From Coprococcus sp. (GTDB taxonomy: Bacteria; Bacillota; Clostridia; Lachnospirales; Lachnospiraceae), in NCBI GenBank assembly GCA_016297325.1, contig JAEDGW010000003.1, positions 1 through 50,203 on the forward strand: a stretch of 50,203 nucleotides of DNA, read 5' to 3'. Position numbers and translations under genes: made by a program. The stretch's first letter is position 1; each line of letters starts with the position of its first letter. Below are positions 24,898-33,364 of the stretch, piece after piece. The notes beneath the pieces are model-generated. The model had not been told where the DNA came from, did not search any database, and saw nothing but the letters and a program-made list of their open reading frames with translations.

Positions 24898-26118
24898 TTA
24901 CTGCTCCTGCAGTGCTTCTGCCACCGATTTAATGAGCAGCTTCACAGCCTCATCACAGTGCTCTTTTGTAACTATAAGAGGAGGTGCGATCCTTATGATG
25001 CCGTCTCTTACCGCTGTTATGAGGAGCTTGTTCTCGAGTGCTCTGTGCTTTACCTCAAATGCGATAGGCTTGTTGAACTCAACTCCTATCAGAAGGCCGC
25101 GGCCCCTGATCTCCTTGACACATGGGAGTGCCTTGAGCTCCTCCATGAAGTATGCTCCTACTTCTTTTGCATTCTCATAGAGCTTGTTATCCAGTATCTC
25201 ATCTATCTCTGCAAGTGCCGCAGCGCAGCATACAGGGTTGGCTGCATATGTTGAGCCGTGTGCACCAGGTGTAAATGCTGCCGCTATCTTGGCACTTGTA
25301 CACATCGCTCCTATAGGCATTCCGCCTCCTATGGCCTTTGCCATAGATATCATATCAGGCTTTACGCCGTATGTCATATAAGCCATGATATCTCCGGTTC
25401 TTCCCCATCCGGTCTGAACCTCATCGAACATGAGCAACATGTTCTTCTCGTCACAGAACTCACGGAGTCCTTTGAGGAATTCAGGATCTGCAGGATATAC
25501 ACCGCCCTCGCCCTGTACAGGCTCTACCATGATTCCTATTGTGTTCTCGTCGCATTTGCTCTTGAAGTCTTCAAGGTTGTTGTACTCTGCATATGTAAAT
25601 CCCGGAAGGAGTGGTGCAAATCCCTTGTGGCACGCTGAATCTGGCTGACCTGTAGCTGACAGTGCGCCGTAGGTTCTTCCGTGGAAACTGTTCTTTGCTG
25701 TCACGATCTTGTATCTGTCCGGTCCGTAGTTGTCGACGCCGTACTTTCTAGCCATCTTTATCATGGCCTCATTTGCCTCTGTTCCTGAGTTCTGGAACAC
25801 GATCTTCTCCATGCCTATGGTGTCACACACCTTCTTTGCAAGAAGTATCATTGGAAGTGTGTATGCGTAGTTTGATGCATGTATTACATTTGCCGCCTGG
25901 TCAGCTATAGCCTTTGCAACCTTCTTATTGGCATTTCCCGCACTGCTTACTGCTATTCCTGCGAAGAAGTCAAGGTATCTGTCTCCGTTATCTGCGTACA
26001 CATACATACCGTCACCCTTCTCCTCTATGAATTCCCATCTTCTGGACTGCTCTGCCAGATATGTATCTACTATCTCTAAAAGTTCTTCCCTTGTATAACC
26101 TGATTCACTAACCTTCAT
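24898..26118 (-). CDS. argD: Acetylornithine aminotransferase (class III, PLP)
   Basis: PLP-dependent transaminase of arginine synthesis; related class III enzymes (ornithine or succinylornithine transaminases) cannot be fully excluded. Signatures: FFAGIAVSSAGNANKKVAKA, VFQNSGTEANEAMIKMARKY, NSFHGRTYGALSATGQ, VEPVQGEGGVYPAD, MLLMFDEVQTGWGRTG and the PLP-lysine segment MISMAKAIGGGMPIGAM. I set the start at ATG 26116-26118, six bases after AAGGAG; the adjacent ATG at 26119-26121 is only three bases away. 406 residues. No other arg gene is nearby. A large hairpin (26148-26249) lies immediately upstream in its leader. Confidence 0.9.
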   Translation of the reverse strand: MKVSESGYTREELLEIVDTYLAEQSRRWEFIEEKGDGMYVYADNGDRYLDFFAGIAVSSAGNANKKVAKAIADQAANVIHASNYAYTLPMILLAKKVCDTIGMEKIVFQNSGTEANEAMIKMARKYGVDNYGPDRYKIVTAKNSFHGRTYGALSATGQPDSACHKGFAPLLPGFTYAEYNNLEDFKSKCDENTIGIMVEPVQGEGGVYPADPEFLKGLREFCDEKNMLLMFDEVQTGWGRTGDIMAYMTYGVKPDMISMAKAIGGGMPIGAMCTSAKIAAAFTPGAHGSTYAANPVCCAAALAEIDEILDNKLYENAKEVGAYFMEELKALPCVKEIRGRGLLIGVEFNKPIAFEVKHRALENKLLITAVRDGIIRIAPPLIVTKEHCDEAVKLLIKSVAEALQEQ

Positions 26119-26147
26119 CATTCTCTCCTTCGACGTTTGTCCTGGTG

Positions 26148-26249
26148 TAGGTAATTGCGAAACATGCAATCATACTTAACTGGATAAGGTGATTTGGTAT
26201 ACTAAACACCTTATTCTCAATATAAAACTACCAGTTTCGCAATTACCTA
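26148..26249. repeat. Nested hairpin in the argD leader (element E3)
   Basis: Perfect 16-bp outer arms taggtaattgcgaaac (26148-26163) and 26234-26249, and perfect 8-bp inner arms ataaggtg (26184-26191) and caccttat (26207-26214). The inner loop tttggtatactaaa is itself partly self-complementary. Aactgg and ccagtt inside allow alternative pairings. It ends 30 bp before the argD ATG, so it could be a 5' leader structure or a miniature inverted-repeat element. It has no T-tract on the minus strand, and I see no match to a known riboswitch or T-box. Confidence 0.75.
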
Positions 26250-26361
26250 AATTAATGTATATCTTTATTTTTTTATATACGTTCCGCATACATTATATAC
26301 ACAAAGCCCGCCACTGGCAAGCATTCATGAAGCATAACGAAAATTTGCTTCCAGACATGTT

Positions 26362-26391
26362 AAAAGGACTGTGCCGGAGCACAGCCCTTTT
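26362..26391 (-). terminator. Terminator of the ABC exporter operon
   Basis: Minus strand gggctgtgc - tcc - ggcacagtcc followed by ttttaac. A G+C-rich stem of about 9 bp, 22 bp past the stop at 26413. Confidence 0.88.
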
Positions 26392-26412
26392 ATATTTATG
26401 CATTTCTCTGTA

Positions 26413-28173
26413 TTATCTTGCAAACTGGGAATTGTACAGATTCGTGTAGAAACCACCCTTTGCAAGCAGCGTCTCATGATTTCCCTGTTCGATGATGTGT
26501 CCGTCCTTCATGACGAGAATGACATCTGACTTCTTGATGGTAGACAGTCTGTGTGCTACCACGAAGCTTGTTCTGCCCTTCATCATCTTGGCAAATGCTC
26601 TCTGTATCCTTATCTCAGTTCTCGTATCTATGGATGATGTAGCCTCATCCAGTATAAGCATAGGTGGAAGATCCAGCATAACTCTGGCGATACAGAGAAG
26701 CTGCTTCTGTCCCTGTGACAGATTGCCACCATCCTCTGTTATAAATGTATTATAACCGTCTGGAAGCCTCTTGATGAAGCTGTGTGCATGGGACTGCTTT
26801 GCAGCCTCGATGATCTCCTCATCTGTGGCATCCGGTCTTCCGTATGCTATGTTGTCTCTTATCGTACCACTCTTGAGCCAGGTCTCCTGGAGCACCATTC
26901 CGTAGTTGCCGCGAAGGCTCTTTCTTGTGACCTCCCTTATATCGTATCCATCCACGGATATGCTTCCGGCATCCACATCATAGAATCTCATGAGCAGATT
27001 GATGACTGTACTCTTACCACAGCCTGTAGGACCTACTATTGCTATCCTCTGTCCATCCTTTACGTTCAGGTTGAGGTTCTTGATAAGTTCCACATCCTTG
27101 TTGTATGAGAAGTCAACGTTATTCAGATTTACCTCGCCGTGAACGTCTGCAAGCTCATGTGCATCCGCAGGTTCAGCGATCTCCGCATCCTCATCTATCA
27201 GCTCAAATACTCTGGCAGCCGATGCCAGTGCATTCTGAAGCTCCGTGATGACTCCTGATATCTCATTGAACGGCTTTGTATACTGATTGGCATAACTCAG
27301 GAAACTTGTGAGCTGTCCCACTGATATGAAGCCCTTTATCGCCGTTATGGCACCTATGATTCCAACACCTGTGTACACAAGGCTGTTGACAAATCTTGTA
27401 CTAGGGTTCGTTATCGATGAGAAGAATGTAGCCTGAAGTCCTGCCACATTAAGTCTTCCATTTATCTCCTGGAATCTCTCACATGTCTCATCCTCCATGG
27501 AGAATGCTGTAACTACCTTCTGGTTCTCAACCATCTCATTTACAAGGGAAGTAAGCTCACCCTTGATCTCAGCCTGCTTCTTGAACATGCTGTATGTCCT
27601 CTTCGCTATGAATGACGCAACAAAGAGTGATACCGGAGTGATACACACAACCACAAGGGCTATGATCCAGTTGATCGACAGCATGAAGCACAGCGTTCCG
27701 ACTATAGTCATAACTCCTGTGAAGAGCTGTGTAAATCCCATCAGAAGACCATCTGAGAACTGGTCTACATCAGCTATGATCCTGCTGACTATATCTCCGT
27801 GTGTGTGTGAATCCACATATGAGAGCGGCAGGTTGCCGAGTTTTTCATATGCCTTTGTTCTGACATCATTTACAACCTTGTATGTGATCCTGTTGTTGAG
27901 GACGTTCATGATCCACTGCGCCACCGCTGTTATCACAACCACAACAACAAGCTTTGCAAGCATACCCTTAAGTCCTGTAAAATCTACCTTGCCAGGTCCC
28001 ACAACCTTATCTACTGCATGTCCCATGATGATAGGCGCATACAGTGTGAGCACAACCGATATGGCTGCACATATGAGAGACAGAACAACTAAAAATCTGT
28101 ATCTCTTTATATACTTCAGTATTCTGAGTATCGTTTTCTTATTTACTGATTTATTACCCTTATCTTTACTCAT
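26413..28173 (-). CDS. ABC exporter half-transporter B (consensus Walker B)
   Basis: Type IV ABC exporter subunit with six membrane helices (about residues 15-320) and a C-terminal nucleotide-binding domain. Walker A is GPTGCGKST and Walker B with catalytic Glu is MLILDEATSSID. The signature motif is degenerate, LSQGQ instead of LSGGQ. A canonical D-loop and VVAHRLSTIK switch His follow. It overlaps the upstream ABC gene by 8 bp and certainly pairs with it. The pair resembles heterodimeric multidrug exporters (BmrC/BmrD, TM287/TM288 type). Substrate unknown. GGAGG precedes the ATG. Confidence 0.93.
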   Translation of the reverse strand: MSKDKGNKSVNKKTILRILKYIKRYRFLVVLSLICAAISVVLTLYAPIIMGHAVDKVVGPGKVDFTGLKGMLAKLVVVVVITAVAQWIMNVLNNRITYKVVNDVRTKAYEKLGNLPLSYVDSHTHGDIVSRIIADVDQFSDGLLMGFTQLFTGVMTIVGTLCFMLSINWIIALVVVCITPVSLFVASFIAKRTYSMFKKQAEIKGELTSLVNEMVENQKVVTAFSMEDETCERFQEINGRLNVAGLQATFFSSITNPSTRFVNSLVYTGVGIIGAITAIKGFISVGQLTSFLSYANQYTKPFNEISGVITELQNALASAARVFELIDEDAEIAEPADAHELADVHGEVNLNNVDFSYNKDVELIKNLNLNVKDGQRIAIVGPTGCGKSTVINLLMRFYDVDAGSISVDGYDIREVTRKSLRGNYGMVLQETWLKSGTIRDNIAYGRPDATDEEIIEAAKQSHAHSFIKRLPDGYNTFITEDGGNLSQGQKQLLCIARVMLDLPPMLILDEATSSIDTRTEIRIQRAFAKMMKGRTSFVVAHRLSTIKKSDVILVMKDGHIIEQGNHETLLAKGGFYTNLYNSQFAR

Positions 28174-29902
28174 GAGCCAGTTCCTCCTCTGAAAGCTGTG
28201 ACTGACATATCTCCCCGTATACCTCGCAGTTAGAAAGCAGCTGCCTATGAGTTCCTATTCCGGCTATCTGACCATCGTCCATGACTATGATCTTATCCGA
28301 ATTCATGATGGTCGAAGCTCTCTGTGACACAAGGAAGACCGTCATGCCCTTTGTCTTCTCCCTGATCGCCTTTCGAAGTGCCGCATCAGTTGCAAAATCA
28401 AGTGCTGATGCACTGTCATCCAGTATCAGTATCTCAGGCTTTCTGACCACCGCTCTGGCTATTGTGAGTCTCTGCTTCTGACCACCTGACAGGTTCTTTC
28501 CGCCCTGGGTGATCTTGAAGTTTATTCCATTCTCCTTGCCATCCACAAACTCCTTCGCCTGTGCGATCTCAAGCGCCTCATCTATCTCTGTCTCTGTGGC
28601 ATCCTGCTTGCCCCATCTGATATTGTCTGCTATGGTTCCTGCAAACAATACAGCCTTCTGAGGAACCACACCGACCTTATGTCTGAGCTCGTCCAGCGTA
28701 TAATCCTTTACGTCTACTCCGTCTATACATACGCTTCCCTGGCTGGCATCGTAGAATCTAGGTATCATATTGACAAGCGAACTCTTTCCTGATCCCGTAC
28801 CACCTATGATTCCGACAGTCTCACCGGCTGCAACGTCAAATGATATATCTGACAAAGAATCAGCTCCGGCTCCGGCATATCTGAGATTTGCATCCTTGAA
28901 GCTGACCTTGATCTTTTTATCTGAAGTGATATTTGAAGCACCCTTTCCATCTGTTATGGATGGCTCCTGATCCATGACTGCGTTTATTCTCTTTGCACAG
29001 GCAACCGCCTTTGTGATAGTCACGATAAGGTTTGCAAGCTTGATGAGCTCAACTAATATCTGTGACATATAGTTTACAAGTGCGACAACCTTACCCTGTG
29101 TGATGATTCCCGCATCCGTCTGTCCCGCTGCGATCCATATGATGACAGCAGTGGAAAGATTGATGATGACATATGTCACAGGATTCATGAATGCTGATAT
29201 ACGTCCTGCAAGGAGCTGGAACTTCATCAGGTCATCAGTTGACTTATCGAACTCCTCAAATTCCTTGTCCTGTCTGTTGAAAGCTCTGATAACTCTAGCA
29301 CCCTCAAGCCCCTCACGGGTTAAGAGTGTAACCTTATCCAGCCTGTTCTGAACCTTCTTGAACAGAGGAATGCTGAGTGCCATGACGCCAAATACGACTA
29401 TGGAAAGAGCCGGTATAGTGACGACAAATGTCATGGCAGATTTCACATCTATGGTAAATGACATGATCATAGCTCCGAACACTATGAACGGTGAACGGAG
29501 GAACAGTCTGAGTACCATGTTGACACCTGTCTGTACCTGGTTCGTATCACTGGTCATTCTGGTGAGCAGTGTTGATGTTCCTATGCTGTCTATCTCTGTG
29601 TACGAAAGTGATGTGATATGTCTGAACAGATCATTTCGAAGTGCTGTTCCAAATCCTGTTGCAGCCTTAGCTGAAAAATACTGGGCGGTGATAGAACACA
29701 CCAGACCGATAATTCCCAAAAGTGTCATGACAAGGCACATCTTCACAACGTAGCCTATGTCACGTCCCGCTATACCCACATCGATGACATTTGCCATAAC
29801 GATAGGTATGAGCAATTCAAATGTTGCCTCCAGCATCTTAAAAAGCGGGGCAAGTATGGACTCTTTCTTGTAGTCCTTCAGATATCTTAATATTCCCTTC
29901 AT
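28166..29902 (-). CDS. ABC exporter half-transporter A (degenerate Walker B)
   Basis: Partner of the previous gene, transcribed first. Membrane domain about residues 14-310; Walker A GGTGSGKSS and a canonical signature NLSGGQKQRLTIARA. Walker B is ILILDDSASALD, with Asp where the catalytic Glu should be, and the switch region is VSQRASTI with Gln in place of His. In a heterodimer its Walker A/B would face the LSQGQ of subunit B, giving one degenerate ATP site, while the other site stays canonical. This is the known architecture of asymmetric exporters. AGGAG is placed well before the ATG. Substrate unknown. Confidence 0.93.
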   Translation of the reverse strand: MKGILRYLKDYKKESILAPLFKMLEATFELLIPIVMANVIDVGIAGRDIGYVVKMCLVMTLLGIIGLVCSITAQYFSAKAATGFGTALRNDLFRHITSLSYTEIDSIGTSTLLTRMTSDTNQVQTGVNMVLRLFLRSPFIVFGAMIMSFTIDVKSAMTFVVTIPALSIVVFGVMALSIPLFKKVQNRLDKVTLLTREGLEGARVIRAFNRQDKEFEEFDKSTDDLMKFQLLAGRISAFMNPVTYVIINLSTAVIIWIAAGQTDAGIITQGKVVALVNYMSQILVELIKLANLIVTITKAVACAKRINAVMDQEPSITDGKGASNITSDKKIKVSFKDANLRYAGAGADSLSDISFDVAAGETVGIIGGTGSGKSSLVNMIPRFYDASQGSVCIDGVDVKDYTLDELRHKVGVVPQKAVLFAGTIADNIRWGKQDATETEIDEALEIAQAKEFVDGKENGINFKITQGGKNLSGGQKQRLTIARAVVRKPEILILDDSASALDFATDAALRKAIREKTKGMTVFLVSQRASTIMNSDKIIVMDDGQIAGIGTHRQLLSNCEVYGEICQSQLSEEELAHE

Positions 29903-29970
29903 CTATTCTCCTAACAATAATAATTCTTCCAACAACAAGAGCTGTTTTACTCAACGTTTCCATCACTCAA

Positions 29971-30010
29971 ATAGAACTTCCACACCATATATGTAATGCG
30001 GAAGTTCTGT
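29971..30010 (-). terminator. Probable terminator after yebC
   Basis: agaacttcc (29973-29981) and ggaagttct (30000-30008) are perfect 9-bp arms around an 18-base loop. The T-tract on the minus strand is poor (ctatttga), so efficiency is doubtful. The rest of the 172-bp gap (29903-30074) shows nothing else. Confidence 0.55.
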
Positions 30011-30074
30011 TTCATGTCATGCTATTGTGATCATCTGTTAATCAATGTTGTTACATAACATTGTGATTTCTGTA

Positions 30075-30821
30075 TTACTCCTCATCCTCTTCTGGAAGAT
30101 TTGCATTGTGATATACAGCCTGAACGTCATCATCCACCTCAAGCATATCGATGATCCTTGTGAACTTCTTGACAACCTCTGGATCGTCTATGTCCACATA
30201 ATTCTGTGGGATCATTGTAAGTTCAGCCTCTGCCATCTTGATGCCTTCCTTCTCAAGGCTCTCTCTTACCTGTGAGAAATCCTCAGGTGCTGTGATGATC
30301 TCGTAGCTGTCGTCCTCGTCTGAGAAATCCTCAGCTCCTGCATCAAGTGCCATCATCATGAGATCATCTGCATCCATATCGCAGTCCTCTTTTGCTATGA
30401 TGATCTGTCCCTTGTGATCAAACATATATGATACACAGCCTGTTGTACCTACGTTACCGCCACCCTTTGTGAAGCAGTTACGCACGTTTGCTGCTGTTCT
30501 GTTCTTGTTGTCTGTAAGTGTGTCTACTATGATGGCGGTACCGTTAGGACCGTAGCCTTCATATGTATTCACAACATAGTTTACTGAGTTTGCATCTCCT
30601 GCAGCTCTCTCAATACCACGCTTGATAGTATCGTTAGGCATGTTGTTTGCCTTTGCCTTTGCAATTACATCACGAAGCTTGCTGTTGTTCTCAGGATTCG
30701 CTCCGCCCTCCTTAACTGCAACTACGATCTCCTTACCGATAATTGTGAAGATCTTTCCCTTTGCTGCATCGTTCTTTTCCTTCTTGTGCTTGATGTTCGC
30801 AAATTTTGAATGTCCTGACAT
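30075..30821 (-). CDS. YebC/PmpR family protein
   Basis: Conserved YebC/TACO1 family, described as a DNA-binding regulator in some species and as a translation factor for proline-rich sequences in others. The N-terminus MSGHSKFANIKHKKEKNDAA is the family signature. VIAKAKANNMPNDTIKRGIE and GYGPNGTAIIVDTLTDNKNR are also typical. 248 residues and three domains fit. AAGGAG lies seven bases before the ATG. It follows the CBS protein gene by 54 bp and probably ends the alr-mazF-CBS-yebC run. Confidence 0.95.
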   Translation of the reverse strand: MSGHSKFANIKHKKEKNDAAKGKIFTIIGKEIVVAVKEGGANPENNSKLRDVIAKAKANNMPNDTIKRGIERAAGDANSVNYVVNTYEGYGPNGTAIIVDTLTDNKNRTAANVRNCFTKGGGNVGTTGCVSYMFDHKGQIIIAKEDCDMDADDLMMMALDAGAEDFSDEDDSYEIITAPEDFSQVRESLEKEGIKMAEAELTMIPQNYVDIDDPEVVKKFTRIIDMLEVDDDVQAVYHNANLPEEDEE

Positions 30822-30875
30822 CTTTAATTCTCCTTATTTTATGTATCTCTTGATTTCTAGTTACGTATATTAACA

Positions 30876-31676
30876 CTATTGCGGCGTTTTTTCAACCTTT
30901 GTGATCTTTACCTCTTCTATCATGTTGTTGCCAACCGACAACGACTGGAATTTATAATTCTGGTAGACTATCTCGATCTCCTCATCCGCATACGGAAGTC
31001 TGCCGAGCTCATACAGCAGAAAACCGTTCAGAGTCTGGAAATCTTCATCAGGGAATTCTATCCCCAAAACATCGCTCACCTCGTCCAGTTCCGCCTTGCC
31101 GCTGACTATATACACATCACCGCGCTTCTTGATATCATCGCTGGCATCATCATACTCATCCAGAATATTGCCCACTATCTCTTCCAGAATATCCTCCATA
31201 GTGACAATACCCTCAGTCTGGCCATATTCATCAACCACAATGACCATATGTATCTTGGCGGTCTGCATCCTCCGGAACAGCTTTGCTATATTGTATGTAG
31301 GATGAACAAATGCCGCCTCCACCATGATATCCGAAAGTGGTGTCTTCTTATCCTTCAGGTAGGCCTTGACAAAATCTTTGAAATAGATTATTCCGACTAT
31401 ATTGTCGAGATCTCCGTCATATACCGGGTATCTTGAATAGTTGTTCTCTATCATGATCGCCATGACCTCATCCGGGTCAGTCTTCTTGTCTATTGCCATG
31501 ACGTTCAGTCTGGCAGTCATGACATCCCGGCTCTCCTTGTCCGTAAACTCAAAGATATTGGTGATGAACTGAGCCTCCGAGTCCTCTATCAGCCCCTGCT
31601 CATTTCCCTCGTTCACCATGGATATGATCTCTTCCTCTACCTTCTCCTCTTCTGCTTTCCTGTTAAAAATCTTCAT
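30876..31676 (-). CDS. CBS-pair / CorC-HlyC domain protein
   Basis: Cytoplasmic protein of 266 residues. An N-terminal acidic segment (IISMVNEGNEQGLIEDSEAQ) leads into two CBS domains (about residues 52-165, with VMTARLNVMAID and VIVVDEYGQTEGIVTMEDIL). A CorC/HlyC domain closes the protein (about 185-260). The membrane DUF21/CNNM domain that usually precedes these parts is absent, as in E. coli CorC. The family is linked to magnesium/cobalt homeostasis; the hemolysin label is historical. It follows mazF by 29 bp. Confidence 0.9.
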   Translation of the reverse strand: MKIFNRKAEEEKVEEEIISMVNEGNEQGLIEDSEAQFITNIFEFTDKESRDVMTARLNVMAIDKKTDPDEVMAIMIENNYSRYPVYDGDLDNIVGIIYFKDFVKAYLKDKKTPLSDIMVEAAFVHPTYNIAKLFRRMQTAKIHMVIVVDEYGQTEGIVTMEDILEEIVGNILDEYDDASDDIKKRGDVYIVSGKAELDEVSDVLGIEFPDEDFQTLNGFLLYELGRLPYADEEIEIVYQNYKFQSLSVGNNMIEEVKITKVEKTPQ

Positions 31677-31705
31677 GTTTTAGTCCTAATCACCTCATAT
31701 ATTAT

Positions 31706-32050
31706 TTATACAAGCTCAAGGCTTATCTTAAGCGCCTCATTCACTCTGCAGAGCGTGTCATTGTCAACATGACACACCTTCTCTTTAAGGCGCTGCTTAT
31801 CTATGGTCCTCAGTTGTTCAAGCAATATGACAGAATCCCTTGCTATATCACATCTCGTAGAATCAAGCATGATATGCGTTGGAAGTTTCGGTCTCTTCAT
31901 CTTACTCGTTATCGCCGCAATTATGACTGTCGAGCTGTGCTTGTTGCCCGCCTCATTCTGTACCACTATAACGGGTCTGATCCCACCCTGTTCCGATCCA
32001 ACAACGGGTCTTAAGTCTGCATAATAAATATCCCCACGTCTGATCACCAA
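31706..32050 (-). CDS. MazF/NdoA-type mRNA endoribonuclease
   Basis: Sequence-specific endoribonuclease of the MazF/PemK family, toxin half of a type II toxin-antitoxin pair in many bacteria. Catalytic-site residues R25 (GSEQGGIRPV) and T48 (IIAAITSK) sit at the same numbers as in Bacillus subtilis NdoA/MazF. 114 residues. The start is the TTG at 32048-32050, seven bases after GGGGTG; a GTG follows directly. It lies between alr and the CBS gene, as ndoA follows alr in Bacillus. The 137 bp upstream hold hairpin E4, and I see no open frame for the expected antitoxin. Confidence 0.92.
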   Translation of the reverse strand: MVIRRGDIYYADLRPVVGSEQGGIRPVIVVQNEAGNKHSSTVIIAAITSKMKRPKLPTHIMLDSTRCDIARDSVILLEQLRTIDKQRLKEKVCHVDNDTLCRVNEALKISLELV

Positions 32051-32065
32051 ATCTATTCACCCCAT

Positions 32066-32164
32066 AAATACTTTTATAAATGTGGTTTAATACATAATAT
32101 GCCAGGGCGAACGTGAAATGTTCTGCCGGCCTGTAATATGTATTACTCTCTGAAAAAAGTATTT
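32066..32164. repeat. Nested hairpin between alr and mazF (element E4)
   Basis: Three nested pairs: aaatactttt (32066-32075) with 32155-32164, perfect 10 bp; taatacata (32088-32096) with 32137-32145, perfect 9 bp; gccagggcgaac (32101-32112) with gttctgccggc (32120-32130), one bulge and one mismatch. The arrangement of distinct arm pairs closing on a G+C-rich tip is like E2 on a smaller scale. It fills nearly the whole space where an antitoxin gene would be expected. Confidence 0.75.
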
Positions 32165-32187
32165 CCAGTGTCAGACTGACTTATACG

Positions 32188-33351
32188 CTAATCGAGAAGA
32201 TAATTTACCTCACCCGTGATCCTGCCATCTCTTATATACACTCTCGGAACACGTCTGCCTATGTTGCACACAAGCTCATAATTGAAACTGTTGGCAGGCT
32301 CTGCGACCTCCTCAACACTTATCTCCTTGTCGCCATCTCTTCCTATGAGAATGACGTCATCTCTTACTTTTACACCATCTATATGACTCACGTCAACCAT
32401 GAACTGATCCATGCACACTCTTCCTATGATCGGTGCATACTGTCCATGTATGATGACACGTCCCTTATTTGACTGTGCCCTTGGATATCCATCAGCGTAA
32501 CCTGCAGATACAGTGGCTACTTTTATATCGTGATCCGCTATATAGGACCATCCATATCCTATTCCTGTTCCAGCTTTTACATCTTTGACAAATATGACCT
32601 TGGATGTAAGGCTCATGGCAGGCCTCAGATCTGCTATGCTCTTGTCAACCTCTTCCGATGGATACATGCCATATGTCACGATTCCCGATCTCACCATGTC
32701 AAAATCTGAATTGTCCATCTCCATTATTCCGGCGCTGTTTGATATATGTCTGACCGGTATGTGGATTCCTCTCTCGGCGAGCCTGTCATTTATCCATCTG
32801 AATTTCTCAAGCTGGCCATTTGCCGCAGTCTTGTCATACTCATCGGCTTTTGCATAGTGGGTAAATATTCCCTCTATCTCTATGCCCGGCATCTTCCATA
32901 TCTTCTCGATATTATCGACGCCATCATCATCGCAGGTGAAACCGATCCTGCCCATTCCTGTATCCACCTTTATGTGTATCTTCGCACGCTTGCCCATGCT
33001 GACAGCATCATCAGACAACTGCTGCGCCTCATCCACATCATACATGGCAGGACGTATATTCCATCTCATGAGATCCATGTAATCCGACGGATCTGTGTAA
33101 CCAAGTATCAGTATCGGCTTATCTATTCCCGCCTTCCTGAGCTCTATTCCCTCATCGAGAAATGCCACAGCATAATAATCAGCCAGATCGTCCAGTGCTC
33201 TGCCAACTTCGACAGCTCCATGTCCATATGCATCCGCCTTTATGACCGCCAGCATCTTTTTGTTCTCATCCACAAGAGATTTCATGGCAGACACGTTATG
33301 TCTTATATTGTCAAGATTTATTACTGCCTGTATTCTGTTAAAGCTGCTCAT
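32188..33351 (-). CDS. alr: Alanine racemase
   Basis: PLP enzyme producing D-alanine for peptidoglycan. PLP lysine K38 is in MLAVIKADAYGHGAVEVG, and the second active-site region includes GIGYGWSYIADHDIKVATVS followed by GYADGYPRAQSN. HISNSAGIM and VCMDQFMVDVSH are family motifs. Start at ATG 33349-33351, seven bases after AAGGAG; the ATG two codons earlier is too near. 387 residues. It follows nnr by 13 bp and is upstream of mazF, an order known from Bacillus and Clostridia. Confidence 0.96.
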   Translation of the reverse strand: MSSFNRIQAVINLDNIRHNVSAMKSLVDENKKMLAVIKADAYGHGAVEVGRALDDLADYYAVAFLDEGIELRKAGIDKPILILGYTDPSDYMDLMRWNIRPAMYDVDEAQQLSDDAVSMGKRAKIHIKVDTGMGRIGFTCDDDGVDNIEKIWKMPGIEIEGIFTHYAKADEYDKTAANGQLEKFRWINDRLAERGIHIPVRHISNSAGIMEMDNSDFDMVRSGIVTYGMYPSEEVDKSIADLRPAMSLTSKVIFVKDVKAGTGIGYGWSYIADHDIKVATVSAGYADGYPRAQSNKGRVIIHGQYAPIIGRVCMDQFMVDVSHIDGVKVRDDVILIGRDGDKEISVEEVAEPANSFNYELVCNIGRRVPRVYIRDGRITGEVNYLLD

Positions 33352-33364
33352 ATTCATGCTCCTT

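Noticed and set aside
28166..29902. Asp for Glu in Walker B as a sign of an inactive pseudogene
   Set aside because: The gene is intact and the change is standard in heterodimeric ABC exporters with one degenerate site.
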